Shown in pieces: positions 24,397 through 36,687 of a stretch of DNA of 64,000 nucleotides (positions are counted from its first letter, which is position 1; each line of letters opens with the position of its first letter). Where the stretch lies: positions 15,262,215 to 15,326,214 of the forward strand of contig OW028574.1 of NCBI GenBank assembly GCA_932294295.1. Reading direction: 5' to 3'. Source of the stretch: Alitta virens (lineage: Eukaryota; Annelida; Polychaeta; Phyllodocida; Nereididae). Made by a program: the position numbers and the translations under genes. The notes below the pieces were generated by a model. The model saw nothing but the letters and a program-made list of their open reading frames with translations, searched no databases and had not been told where the DNA came from.

Positions 24397-27300
24397 CTAA
24401 AGTTTTACAAATTGCTTAAGTCTTGGAAATAATTTCAATGTGTTCTCCAAAACTGCCACTGACAAGGTTTCCATGTTGATGGCTTTTATGTTAGCAACTT
24501 CTTTACATGAAATTATGATATTCTTTGGTTCATTTCGCACCTGAAAAAAAAAGATGAAGCAAGGTACTGCAGGTGTCAATAAAGTAAAGTTACAAATGTT
24601 TCATCTGATTAATAAGAAATATACACAACATTATGAATATGCAATGCTTTAAAACCTGTTTTTCTGGTCCCAAGGCTGGGGAATCGGTTTCGAATAAAAT
24701 GTTTTCCAGAGGCAGACTTTTCAGCAGTTTATTCTTCTGAAAAGCAAATTTATAGGTCATCTTGAGAATTGTTGCAAACTGTTGCATGGCAAAACGATTT
24801 CCAAATGTTAGCATATTTTATTGATAATTAAAGAAATTTTCCAAAAAAAATATAAATAATTATTCAAATATAAAAATGAAGCAGAGAGGCACAATTCTCA
24901 TAATTTTGAAGAGAAAAGCTATGACGGAAGTAATTTTAGTTATTTGAAAAAAAAAATAGGATCAGAAAAAATTGAATCCTACTATGAAATCTAACAGCTA
25001 GATAATAAACCATTTACCTGGTCACTACGCACAACCGATGGTGGTATTGAGAAATAATAGCCCAATTTAACCCCAATCATTGCATTGCCAGGTCTCCCAT
25101 CAAAAGCATGCATCAGCACATTTTCTGCTCCTACAAAAATAGATTGAAGTGTTGAGTCAGTGACAAATTTTCTGTGACAAATTTGACAGCATAAACATTA
25201 TATAAAACACTTTGTTATAAATCAATCCTTTCAGAATTATTTACTTTGGTATACAAGCTTTTCGTTAAAAGTGTACCTTCTTGTTCCAGCAGAGTTAGTG
25301 TTGGTTTGCTGGCAGACCTAGAATGCACATTCCTGCAATTGTAAAATAAATATTTTTATTATACTTTTTGGAAAAGCTTGGTCACAAAAAGTATAAAAAT
25401 ATTTATTTTACATTTGTGTTCAATTGGGTATTGCTAATTGAAAACTATACCCAATTGAAAACAAATGTAAAATAAATATTCTTATACTTTTTGGAAAAGC
25501 TTGGTCAATATAAATTCCTCTTGTATCGACGAAAATCAGAATATATCTCTTGATAACAAATGGCAATCTTATGTACATACAGTGGTAAATTGTACTTCTT
25601 AGCCAGCTTCACCTGCAAAAATAAAATATATAAGCTCCAATACTTCAAACTTTCACAGCATTGTAATGGTGGAAGCTATTTTACTTAACCACTGAGTTCC
25701 TTACTTCAAACTGAAAGATAATTACCTGTTCTCGAAGCACAGTTCTTTGATTTTCTTTCTCCACATCAGTTGGACACCATCTAGGGGTAAAATCAAGGCC
25801 AACCTAAAGTAAAGAGCATTTGATAGAGATTAAAAGTGAATAAAAGTAAAAGAAGTCAATGAATATCATCAGAATAAAACAATTGTGAAACCAAAACACA
25901 CCTCTCCAAGTGCGACTAATCTCTCATGATATTTTTCTAAATACGGGATCATCATATTCAAGTCCTTGAAACAGATAAAACATTCTTTAGAAGCATATAA
26001 ACACAAACTTGGCCTCCAGGCCACTACAAAGAGAACTATAATTACATTTTCAATTTATCAAAAATATTATTCTTAGGAAAAACAGTAAATCCACACAACA
26101 AGAAGTCCAAATAGAGGAAGCAAGAACACTGAAACAGTAAATTTGTCAGTTTTAATTCATACCTCTGTATTTGCACTCCTGTACTCTCCTTTGTCACCCA
26201 ATGGCTGCAAGATTTTACACAGAATGTCACTAAATGAAAGATTCATTTATTTGATATTTTGCCACAATATAAATATCCTCTGCAATTTGCAGGCTGAAAA
26301 GTCCTATATACTTACCTGCAAAGGATGGACACCTAAACATGGCAGACAAAACCCAGGGTATCTGCAGATATACAAAAGAAATTAAAAAATAATTAGGAAA
26401 ATTATATCAGCAAAATTGACACAATTATTGCAAAGATGATTAATATGTATATACAGACAGTGATATTTCCAAATATTTTAGACATCAATTTGTAAGAAGT
26501 ACGTTAAAAAGTTAAAAAATTATTTTTTTCAAATCAGACCTTTTTCTATTTTGACCTTACAGGAAACATATATATTTTTACACTTGCAGTATAAATCAAA
26601 ATTTCAAACAGAGGAATTTCTCTTTTTTACCTTACACAAACTGAAATTATGATTAACCACAAAACAAACACACACAAAAAACACATTTAAATCATATTAT
26701 TAATTTTTTTAAATTGGCATTTTACAACCTTGGTTTTTTGTGTGCAAAAAAATTTCATCACCCTTAATTGTTGTGATACAATGTAGTACTCACTTATCAG
26801 CTAGTTCCATGACTCTCTCAACTTCTCCTGCATGCTCAGTTAAGACGAACACTGCCAGCAAACCAACCTGCAAGGTCAACAACAAAAATTCCACTAATTT
26901 GATAAAACAAATTATACTACATGATTTGTATTATCTTATAAGCGGCATTGTTTAACAGAATTTACCACTGTATGTACATGAGATTGCCATTTGTTATCAC
27001 TATTTAAATTACCATATATGTGATTCAAGCATACCTCTTTCGCTCGTGATATTACTTCATCAATGTCCTGGAATTAAAATTAAAAGTCTGTAGGAAAATC
27101 TGGTAAATCATGACTTCGCACGCTAACCGGTCTATTCCTGGTCACAAAGAAATTACAGTTTATGTTACTAATGCAATTAGTGTAATGGCTGTATACATTG
27201 AGAATATATTAATCAGTTAATTAATACAGAAATAATCATATGTGGCTTACAATGTATACACATATGTATACAATATATGGTCACTTGCACCAATATTAAA

Positions 27301-27455
27301 TACAAGAGATTTACACCACAGCATAAAACCCCCTAATATTTCAGGTATGTTTTAATTCCTTGCAAATGTGACTCTATTTATTTAAATAACATGATGCATA
27401 CCTCTGTAAAATCGGGAGAGCATAGGTGTGAATGCACATCAATAAACTTCACCAT
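24397..27455 (-). CDS. TATDN3: TATDN3, TatD-family metal-dependent hydrolase
   Basis: A TatD-type deoxyribonuclease-like TIM barrel that should bind divalent metals; its physiological substrate is poorly known. Twelve minus-strand exons join in frame to 816 nt (271 aa; human about 274): 27402-27455, 27035-27067, 26794-26867, 26316-26361, 26163-26204, 25902-25964, 25726-25803, 25581-25612, 25277-25332, 25018-25130, 24656-24736, 24397-24540. Metal-site motifs are all present: DVHSH at the N-terminus (H8, H10), GEVGLD (E104, D108), NVHSRS (H144), MHAFDG (H167) and [13 protein letters not shown] (D215). The protein starts [11 protein letters not shown] with no targeting signal. TATDN3 is divergent from ACY1, suggesting a shared promoter, and its intron 8 carries a nested hairpin repeat. 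Length and motif order match the TATDN3 subfamily better than TATDN1 or TATDN2. Confidence 0.95.
25341..25508. repeat. Nested inverted repeats in TATDN3 intron 8
   Basis: A segment starting 'gtaaaataaatatt' and ending 'ctttttggaaaagc' occurs at 25341 and again at 25467 in the same orientation. Its inverse lies at 25386-25411. A second inverted pair (around 'ttcaattgggta') lies at 25410-25430 and 25448-25468. The result is two back-to-back hairpins followed by a repeated arm, 8 bp from the exon 9 acceptor. Confidence 0.8.
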
Positions 27456-28043
27456 TTTTAGTGAATTAATTCGTAATAGCAAGGTTTTTCAATCACATTC
27501 TCAGGTTAAGCATGTTAAGTCACTCTGTGAACTTGGCCCCTGAAATATATAAATATATAATGTTTAGATCTATAAAACTATACAAATTTTGTCATTTAAA
27601 ACATTTTAATTACACTATACAGACCGTGTACATAATTATGCCATTGAAAATGAAATGTACCATATAACATATGCATCCAAGGGATGTGTCCATCATGATA
27701 ATATGATAAATTATTGTAACAAGTCTTGTCAAGTCAAGGTCCCATGACCTACAGGAGGTAAAATTTTGAATTTGAATTAGATCTAAGCATAGACCATTAG
27801 ACTGCTGTGACTGATCATGATCAACTGCTGCCAGTGAGCATTTTACCTGCCTTTTTTGGTGTGCGGAGTCGTGCGCCACTCACGCACAAAATATAACTCC
27901 GTTTGTCACAAGTTGAGCACCCTGTTGACAGTTTCAGCCTATTCAGCCATCAGGTGATACTATTATATAGGTTACTACTTGACTTAGGCAGTAAACTGCA
28001 GTCACACCCCTTGTAGTACTAAAACTGTTCTTTGCAATTCAGG
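27456..28043. promoter_or_regulatory. Divergent promoter region of TATDN3 and ACY1
   Basis: The start codons of the two genes face away from each other with 588 bp between them, so both 5' untranslated regions and promoters must fit here. A short GC-richer patch with CpGs (around 27858-27890) is the likeliest core. No TATA box stands out. Confidence 0.6.
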
Positions 28044-31000
28044 ATGAGTGAAGATCCAGCGGTGACAAACTTCAGGGATTACCTGAGGATCAAAACTGTG
28101 CAACCTGACCCTGACTATGGTAGGTGCTGAAGCAGGAGGAGGGGCAATGACTAATGACATTTTAACATGCCACTTTGATCTCCACTTGTTGCTTGATGCT
28201 TGATGCCGAATATTTCATGTAAAATTTGGAGTTGTAAAATTTGTCACCTGTACTACGCTGTAGATAAAAAAAAAAGTCAACTTCATTATGTCGATAGATT
28301 TATTCCATTTCATTTCACCCTATGACAGTTACTTGAATTAGTTATGTCCCTTTAATTGTGTTACTGGGCCATCAAGAGATATTTTATGATGAAAAAGATT
28401 GAGTATGGTGAGTCACTGTACCCAAAAAAAGCAGACCTATATATTTAGAATTACTGAAGTAATAATTAAGGTGTTAACACTTCTGAAATTTAATTTATAT
28501 ATTATTTGGTTTCTATGGTTATAATGTTTGAAATTTTTTACATCCATAAAGGCATATTATTCAAGAATCCACTTTTATGCAAGTATATCAATGCACCCAA
28601 ATTATTTATGGTATTTATTTCTTTTTAGAGAGCGCCAAGGTTTATTTGAAGAAACAGGCTGATTCCTTGGGATTACCTTGCAAAATAATTAATGTGGGTT
28701 CTCCTGAATTTTATGGAGCCCCTAAGCGGACAAAGAAAATTTGATTCTTTTTGCCATCCCTCACTATCTTTTTGTGTTCCCTTGCAAAAAGAATGCTTTC
28801 CATCGTGAAAAGAATGTTCCCTCACCAAAACAACGCATTCCATCACAATAAGAATGTGTTTCGTTGCAATAATCATTAATTACGGTCGTGTTCCCTCGTG
28901 ATAAACGCGTTCTCTAAAGATGTTTCACATTTTCTTTAACATGAGGGATCGTGTTTAGCGCGAGGGAATGTGATGATCGCAATAGAACATGACACGACTG
29001 CGAGGGAATGTATTAAGATCGTGAGTGAATGCGAAAACATTGTGAGGGAACTCGAAACATTGCGAGGGAATGCGATGATCGCTAGTGAACAGAAAATATA
29101 ATATTTTTTACCGACATGTTTGCTTAGCGGCCCCACAGTATTTTATATCACTTTGGAAAAATTTGCTACTAATATTTCATAAATGTAATTTTTTGTACAT
29201 CACTGCTGTTAAATCTTTCAGATTTGTGAAGGCCATGACGCTGTTATATTTACATGGGAAGGAACTGATCCATCCCTGCCGTCAGTTCTCCTCAATTCTC
29301 ACATTGATGTGGTGCCCGTATTCCCTGTAAGTATGGAGCAAATATTCAACCACAAAATGATTATGTGGTGTAAAAAGGAAGCATCATTTATGGTAATTTC
29401 TTTACAGGAACACTGGAAATACGATCCATTTGAAGCAGTGAAAGATGACAAAGGGGATATTTACGCACGTGGATCACAGGTTATCTCCTTCGTTTATTTG
29501 AAATCATCTTCATAAATAGCATTTCATGTTTGTTGTCATAATTTCACCTTCAATGGAATATTTTACAACAGACAAAAGACTATTTAAGTGAATCGTAGAG
29601 ATTGCAGTAAGTACTTACAACAAGCATTGAATTTTTAATTATCGTATGTTTATCTACTTTAATACCATACATATATATATATATATAAGTGTGGTAAATT
29701 TGTTTTTCTCTAATTTTGTCCTTTTGATACCTTACTTTGATGGTTCTGATTTTAAATCTGAATAGGCCGCATGCTATCTAGCATATGGATCTATTGGATA
29801 TGAGCTCAGTTAAAACTAATTATTAATATAACTTTCTTTTCTGTTTGTTTTCAGGATATGAAATGCGTTGGCATTCAGTAAGTTATTTTCATGTTAATTG
29901 ATGGAAGTGAAAGTTTCTTGTAGTTGATTTCAAATATATGCAATGTACATGTATTTTCAATATATCAGTGTCCAAGCTAGGATTTGAATTGGGCATTGCC
30001 CAAAAGATTATTAGGGCACCCAAATAGACTCATATGTGTGATAAATTTGGCGCCAAGCTAGTTGAAAAAAAAAAAGGTTCTTCACTTAATTTCGGGCATG
30101 GCGCTGACAAAATCGGACATGGGGCAAGGAGCGTCGGGCATAGTGCAGCGCACCATGATCAAATGGCCTAGCTGGAACACTGTACATATATACATGTATT
30201 CTCTCAATACATGTACTCTCTAGATCTTAAGAAATGAATATTATTATATTTTTGATTACATGTATGGTCAAATGTTCTTACACAATTTTAATCAATTAAG
30301 GATGTGCTAATTTAACCAAAATTACTCATGGACGAACTTATTTTTGTCAAAACTTTAAAACACAGTCAATTCACAATTTTTCTCAGGTACATAGAAGCAG
30401 TTCGCAGATTGAAGTCGGAAGGTGTTAAATTGAAGAGAACAATACACTTGTGTTTTGTTCCAGGTATTACAACTGTTGAGCTTCTTATTTGAATTTTTGA
30501 TGTCAATTTAGAAGAGGTTATGTAGGAATTAGATGTCATGATAATGGCTTTGTTCAATTCAGATGAAGAAGTCGGTGGAAAAAAAGGAATGCTAAAGTTC
30601 GTGAACATGGATGAATTCAAAGCACTAAATATTGGATTTGCTTTGGATGAAGGTGAAACTTTGATTTATTCAATAAATAATACTTTTGTGAATAATTTAT
30701 ACAGTTGAAGTTGTGAACAAATTTTTATCCTATTTTCCTTCTTTTTTTTTAAGGTCTAGCAAATCCCACGGATGCTTTCACAGTGTTTTATGGAGAAAGA
30801 AGTCCATGGTGTACATGATTTTCTTTCAGCTGAGATTAGCTTGTCATATAATTTTACAGTGCAGAGAATTCAATTCAAGCAAATTTGCTTTTGTAGGGGT
30901 TCATGTAACTGCCACGGGACCACCTGGCCATGGCTCAAGATTTGTCGAGGGATCCGCTGGTGAAAAAATTGTAAGGATTCTTATTCGCTCCACTCATAAA

Positions 31001-32321
31001 ATACAGATGAATTTTCATGTCGTTATTACTAGTTTACCGTAATTGCTTGCATTTTTTACAGAGAAAGGTCATTGATAAGTTCATGGATTTCCGAAACTCT
31101 GAAGAAAATAAGTGAGTAGTTCTTTTTAATTTTTACAAAGTGTTGTTTTAGTTTTGTTACATTTGAATTATATTGTTAGCCTTGAAATTTTAGATTGAAG
31201 AGTGACCCCAAGAAGAGGCTGGGTGATGTAACCAGCGTGAATTTAACAATCCTTGGGGTATGTTTGGTTATTTAAGAAATTTCAGCACATTTGCATTTTT
31301 ATTTTATTTTTAAGAAAAAAGTCCTGAGTATGGGTAGTTAATAATGAGAATAAACATAAACTGCATTTTTACAGGGAGGTGTTCAACCGAATGTGGTTCC
31401 TGCTGAACTCACTGCCAGTATGTTCTGTAGCTTTGTTTCGTTGGTTTTACAAACATTAGCCTGAGGTATTTCATTGAAATATAGTTTGTGATCTTAATTT
31501 ATTTGCATGTCTTTTTTTTGCTATCTGCAGTCTTTGACATCAGAGTAACACCAACTCTTGACCATGAAGCATTTGAACAGCAACTGCATCAGTGGTGCAA
31601 AGAAGCAGGCGATGGAGTGTCCATTAAATTTCTTCAGGTATGTTTTTTAAGTCATATATTTTAAGCACAAATGGGGATTTTTCTGTTGCTAGAAATGAAC
31701 AGAACATTGTATCTTTGCATTGTGTAACTGATTGCAACAAACATACAAACTGTATGGGTGTGTTACATATTATACATATAAATACATGTAATCATATATT
31801 AACGTTCAATCAAAAATAATACATCCGTTTCAGCAATACAAAGGTGATAATTTGACGACACCAGATGACAGTAACCCATGGTGGCGAGCTTTCAGTTCAG
31901 CTGTTAACAAAGTGTGAGTAATTTCTGATGGTTAAAGAATTCAATAATTTTCATCGGCATCTTGGCTGTTGTATAAATTTCCCTTTATATAATTTCAGGG
32001 GCATAGAGATTGACAAGGAAATATTCCCAGCAGCCACTGACAGCCGATTCCTGCGTCGAGTAAGTTTGATCGAGTCTGTGAAATGAATGAATTTTTTATC
32101 CAAAGTAATTTGGCGACATACATTCTTGTGGTTTTGTATCTCATATTATAACTAGTCTTTATGTGGTATTTTTACAGGAGGGTATTCCGGCTATTGGCTT
32201 CTCTCCAATGAACAAGACGCCTATACTGCTGCATGATCACAATGAATTTCTGAATGAGAAAATTTTCCTCAGGGGCATTGAAATTTATCTTGAGATTATA
32301 CCCGCTGTCGCCAATGCATGA
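28044..32321 (+). CDS. ACY1: Aminoacylase-1 (N-acyl-L-amino-acid amidohydrolase)
   Basis: A cytosolic zinc enzyme of the M20 family that frees L-amino acids from N-acetylated forms. Sixteen exons join in frame to 1188 nt (395 aa; human 408): 28044-28119, 28629-28693, 29222-29326, 29408-29479, 29855-29877, 30387-30463, 30563-30652, 30754-30810, 30897-30970, 31062-31111, 31194-31257, 31375-31417, 31531-31637, 31834-31913, 31999-32059, 32178-32321. Metal and catalytic motifs are complete: NSHIDVVPV (H74, D76), DMKC (D107), PDEEVGG (E141, E142), ALDEG (E169) and LLHDHNE near the end (HDH 367-369). The dimerisation insert is present between the halves of the catalytic domain. There is no signal peptide. 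Exon 2 ends at a weak donor (AATGTGGGT) just before an intronic transposon. Introns 2 and 5 carry short TIR elements. Confidence 0.96.
28714..29139. mobile_element. Foldback MITE with period-20 arms in ACY1 intron 2
   Basis: Ends GGAGCCCCTAAGC and (inverse) GGGGCCGCTAAGC form a terminal inverted repeat, with ATTTTAT on both sides as a likely target duplication. The right half is about 20-bp repeats of 'attgcgagggaatgcgatga' and the left half carries the same motif inverted (ttccctcgtgat, attccatcac). No ORF. Confidence 0.6.
29966..30182. mobile_element. hAT-like MITE in ACY1 intron 5
   Basis: The left end CAGTGTCCAAGCTAGG and the inverse of the right end CAGTGTTCCAGCTAGG define a 217-bp element. 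CAGTG-type ends are common in hAT transposons. No clear 8-bp target duplication and no ORF. Confidence 0.65.
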
Positions 32322-33690
32322 TTTAATTAGATTTGCCAATAAATCTACATACATCATGTGAATCACTTTTATGTTAATTTTTTTAATTTTATTGATGTGT
32401 TTTCTCTTGCTCTTTTAACTGTAAGTTAAATTTACCACAAAAAGGTCTCCCAATCCTAATAGGCCTAACGGAGACATAACTCATTGCCATGGGTCTTGCA
32501 CATAATCCTGGGGTAATTCCTGACCCCTTCATGTTGATACTATAATAACACAAGTTTTGGTGCAGTTGTCATACAAACTTAGAAATAGAAGATGGGGGTA
32601 AGCAGGGCTTACCTCTGCACATCCTCTGCTTAGCATTTCAGGGCCGGGGTGTGAAACTGAAAATCCCAGCACAGAGATTGACTTCGTATATATATATATA
32701 TATATATCTGGACTTTGCAAGTTGCCAACACCCGAAGAAAAAGAGGTGCACATGTTATATCAGGGATATTGGCTGGTGAATTCATTGTGAACATCGAAAG
32801 TGTTGTTACTGGTAAGACTGTTAGGCTAAATTTCTCATAGCCAAAGAACACACTGCGCTTCATTGAGCAGTTGAAATCAAAATACTCTTCGATGTTCACA
32901 GGCCTAGGATACCACAAGTACATTACATGCATTGCATAACTCATCGTTAGAACCAATCGCTCACCAAAGAAGGAAAATACCATACCACCTTGAATGCAAG
33001 GCTGCGCAAGAAGAAGAGAGGTTAGAAAGCCTAGATGTTCTTATTGTCTGGAATTTTATTTTCCACACAAAATACACAATAGTGAACTGTGTTGAAGCAT
33101 AAGATCATTATACAGACATGTACATGTCAAAATTAATTGACTGGCATTTTGCAATATAAATATTCTTGTTTGCTTGTTCTTACAACTGAACATATACTGA
33201 TATAGGGCTGATTTAAGATGCAGTTCCCGCAAACCCTTGATCATTCAAAATGAAATTCAAACTTGCAAAGAGCAGTTGAACAATATAACTGTCTGCTATG
33301 AAAGAATATATTTTTGCCAACAAGCAACAAAGACAAATGTGGGATTTGATATTTTATTAAAGTTGCAAGCATTTACAAAATGGTGGAGGTTTGAACATGA
33401 GTATTTGATTTAAAATATATAATCCCAATAGAGATTTAGTTTAAGAGTAATACTATGCAACATAAATGTAGGACTAGTGAAGACTAGGTATTGACTACAA
33501 CAATCCAGATAAATGATGAGAACATAATCTACAAGAGTAATGCAAGCAAAATAATGGATCTAGATTGGAGTTATAAACATTTGTATAAACATTAGCGAGC
33601 TATACATGACATGTAAAGAATGTAAGCAATTGGCATATAGTAATGCTACAAAACATGAGGATATAAATTTGTTTAGAGTTCATGGATAGA
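32322..33690. other. ACY1 3' region and gap before the retroelement
   Basis: No gene is recognised. A TA microsatellite lies at 32687-32708. A minus-strand open frame (32630-32983) reads MVFSFFGERLVLTMSYAM onward and is longer than most neighbours, but has no known domain and ends in the translated microsatellite; it could be a transposon relic. Confidence 0.45.
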
Positions 33691-34258
33691 TGTTGGGAAA
33701 CCCTCGAAGAGCGCCATAAGGAGATGACTGAACAGGCATTGACTGGGTTCCCAACCTGAATCCAAGATCAAGTCTCTGATCACACCGGTCGAAGCTGGGA
33801 ATCATCTGGCATGGCCGGAGTGACACCCCAAATGGGCTTAGATAAAGATGGTGCCCTCTGGCGTGGCCAGAAGGAGCAGTGGTAGAATACAGGAGATAAT
33901 GGGACCCTATTCCTGCCTGTTTGTCTACGCTTCTGACAGCTCTCACACCATCCAACCCATCGGACGATGTCCTCCTTGTACCCTGGCCAATAGAACTGTC
34001 TCCGGACCTTGGCCACTGTGCTATGTATTCCCATATGTCCCCCTAACCGTGAGGTATGCAATTGCTCAAATATCGCTCGCCTCAACTTAGAAGGGATCAC
34101 CAATTGCTCCACATATTCTCCTGTAGGCAATCTATGCTCTCTTTACAATTTTCCATCTTTAAAGTGCAACCAATTGTACTGGGCCCAAATATCTCTGACA
34201 CTTCCTGGTCTATCTGCTATATCACTATAGGAGGGCCTTTGTCCTGCCTTCAGCCAAT

Positions 34259-35551
34259 CTAGGCCAAAGCAGTCGCACTATCCTGAGCCTGGGCAGCCAC
34301 AATCTTCTCCCTGGTCCACACATTCAACCAGTTCGAAACCAGGACCTCAGATTGTTCAGGGCCACCCACTTCCGGTGGGGCAGTCACCACTTCCGGTGAC
34401 GCCTCACTGCTCACCACGGGGCTGGTCTCAGAAACTGCCACTACTGGCTGACTCACAGAGACTGTCTCAGCCCTGGCTGATCCATCAGCCACACCACCAA
34501 CGCTGCCTACAACTCTAGCTCTCCCTGGCCCCTGTCCCTGGCGCCACAATGGCGCCTGCTCCCATGGCTTCATCAACAAGTGGGCCTTGTCAGCATTCCA
34601 CTGTACAAGAGCCACCATCACTCCCTGGTCACCATGCCCTGGATCAGGGCAATTATCTCTCTTACACCTTCGTACAGGAATTCTAGAACAACCATCTGCG
34701 TTTCCGTGCTTTTTACCCTCCCTGTATTCAATTCTGAAATCATATTCAGCCAATGATGCCAACCAACGAGCCAGCATGCCCTCTGCATCTTTAAAATTCT
34801 GCAACCAAACAAGGGCATGGTGGTCAGTTCTTAAAAGCACTGATCCCTGTCCATACAGATAAGGCCTAAAAATCTTAGCCATTCGGACAACGGCCAAAAG
34901 CTCCTTGTAAGTGGTACAGTAATTTTTCTGGCTAGTCGACAGAGCTTGAGATGCATAAGCAATAACACATTCTTTTCCCTCAATTACCTGGGACAGAACA
35001 CCACCTATTGCTAGATCAGAAGCATCTGTATCAAGAATAACAGGGCAGCCTTCTCGAGGCAAAGCCAAAACTGGCGCAGTGGTTAAAGCCTTAATCAGGG
35101 CCTCAAAAGACCTTTGACATTCGGAGGTCCACTCGAAGGGGACCTTGGGAGTCATCAGGGCATGCAATGGGGCAGCTAGGGCAGCAAAGTCCGGCACATA
35201 CTTTCTATAGTATGATGCAAATCCCACAAAACTACCAATCTCATGGAGGGTTTGGGGTTCAGGCCAATTCCTGACAACCTCAATTTTCCGAGGGTCTGGC
35301 CTAACCCCTGCTTCTCCTACCACATGGCCAAGAAAGGGCACTTCTTTCCTAAACAATTCACACTTACTGGGCTTCAAACGCAGGCCAGCCTGGTCCATGC
35401 GCTTAAGGACAGTAACTAGATTAGCTAGGCATTGGTCAAAAGTGGAACCCTGGACCACAATATCATCCATATAACACAAACAAGTGGTCAGATCTAACCC
35501 ACCTAACACCAACTCCATCAACCTTTCTAATGTGGCAGGGCCATTTGTCAC
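34259..35551 (-). pseudogene. Gypsy reverse transcriptase C-terminal part plus RNase H
   Basis: The longest open frame of the element, 430 codons. It starts inside the palm, carries CYMDDIVV, then the thumb/connection (FLGHVV), an RNase H with DTDASD, the YKELLAVV helix, TDHHAL and the terminal GNADGCSRIP. After that comes a linker rich in V, E, S and P. The N-terminal half of the reverse transcriptase is in another frame (35548-35841) because of an indel. No host gene shares the frame. Confidence 0.9.
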
Positions 35552-35841
35552 TCCACTATGAATATATAATGCCCTCTCGGAGCTGTAAAAGCTGTCTTTT
35601 CCTTGTCCTCATTCTCCATAGCTATCTGCCAATAACCTGAGGACAGGTCAAGAGTACAAAACCACTTAACACCAGCAAGGGCATCCAGGCAGTCCTCAAT
35701 TCGAGGCAACGGATAAGCATCCTTCTTGGTGCAAGCATTAAGACGCCTGTAGTCTACACAAAACCGGAAACTGCCATCCTTCTTACCAACAAGGACTGGA
35801 GGACTAGACCAAGGACTACTACTAGGCTCAATAACTCCCAA
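35548..35841 (-). pseudogene. Gypsy reverse transcriptase, fingers/palm fragment
   Basis: Contains the canonical [25 protein letters not shown] and [13 protein letters not shown] blocks of the Ty3/gypsy reverse transcriptase, including the first catalytic Asp (LDL). It is shifted in frame against both neighbouring pieces. Confidence 0.9.
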
Positions 35842-36664
35842 GATCTAACATACGATCTACTTCCTCTCCTAGGGCTCGCTTTTGGGCCCAGCCCAACCGA
35901 CGAGCAGGTAGCTTAAAGGGCCTATGGTCACCAGTATCAATTTCATGCTTTGCTAACTCTGTTCGTCCCAGGCCAAATTGACCTCCGTCAAAGCAATGCT
36001 CATACTCTAACAGAACCATTTTCAACTTCTCCCTTTGTTCACTACTAAGGCCTTCTGTCGGGTCAATAAGGGGTTTCAGGTGGTCTGGAAGGTCCTTGTG
36101 TCTAGGGCCCTCCTTGGAAGTCACAGCTGATACCAGCGTGTCCTCTTCCAGAGAATCCTTGTTAGACAGGACACTAGTCAGCTCCCCTAGTAATTGACCC
36201 TGTGACAGACAAATATCTTTCTCAGTTGGATTTGTTATCCAGACCTTGGCATCAGGACAATCCACGTCCACTATGCCCCAAGGTACCATAACATGCAAAT
36301 TCTGACTAACCTGGGGAATGGCTTCGAACAAGAGGTCATGACCCTGACATTTGCCCCATGTCACCAGATTGATTGCAACCAATGACACATGCCTTGCTAG
36401 CAGGCAAACGGGTTCTCTGACCACTGCTCGACCTCCAAGACCTTCTGGACCTTCTCTACACAGAACATCTGACCCACCCAAACGCAATACTCCAGAGGAA
36501 CACATTAAAGTGGCCTTATGTTTCTTCAAGAAGTCCATCCCCAGCAACCCAGTCAGTTGTCCCATTTCAGCAACTAGGAACTCACACGGATACAGAGCTC
36601 TGTCCACACAGATCTCTGTCTCTAGCCTGAATATATATTCTTGAGTAACAATTAAATACATCAC
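35828..36664 (-). pseudogene. Gypsy protease C-terminal part and linker
   Basis: Starts inside the protease fold; only the LLGMDFLKKH strand is recognisable. A long linker then leads into the reverse transcriptase entry (LPARRLGWAQKRALGEEV). Homology appears to begin near 36.64 kb, so the insertion is truncated at its 5' side. Confidence 0.8.
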
Positions 36665-36687
36665 ACCTGAAGTGTTTGTCCCTCTGA

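Larger units (their letters stand above)
33690..36640 (-). mobile_element. Truncated, decayed Ty3/gypsy retrotransposon (pol only)
   Basis: Read from high to low coordinates, it holds the C-terminal part of an aspartic protease domain (GLLGMDFL, 36.6-36.4 kb), a reverse transcriptase (start near 35.9 kb; polymerase motif YMDD near 35.47 kb), an RNase H (four acidic positions, 35.1-34.7 kb) and the HHCC zinc domain of integrase (34.1-33.95 kb). The gag part, the protease DTG active site, the integrase catalytic core and both LTRs were not found. Frames break near 35.83 kb, 35.55 kb (with a small deletion in the fingers region) and 34.26 kb, with an extra stop near 34.14 kb. It is therefore a dead fragment. 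Its base composition is visibly richer in GC than the surroundings. Confidence 0.9.

Noticed and set aside
32630..32983. 117-aa minus-strand ORF after ACY1
   Set aside because: No domain, no splice support, and it runs into a TA microsatellite; kept only as a note on the gap.
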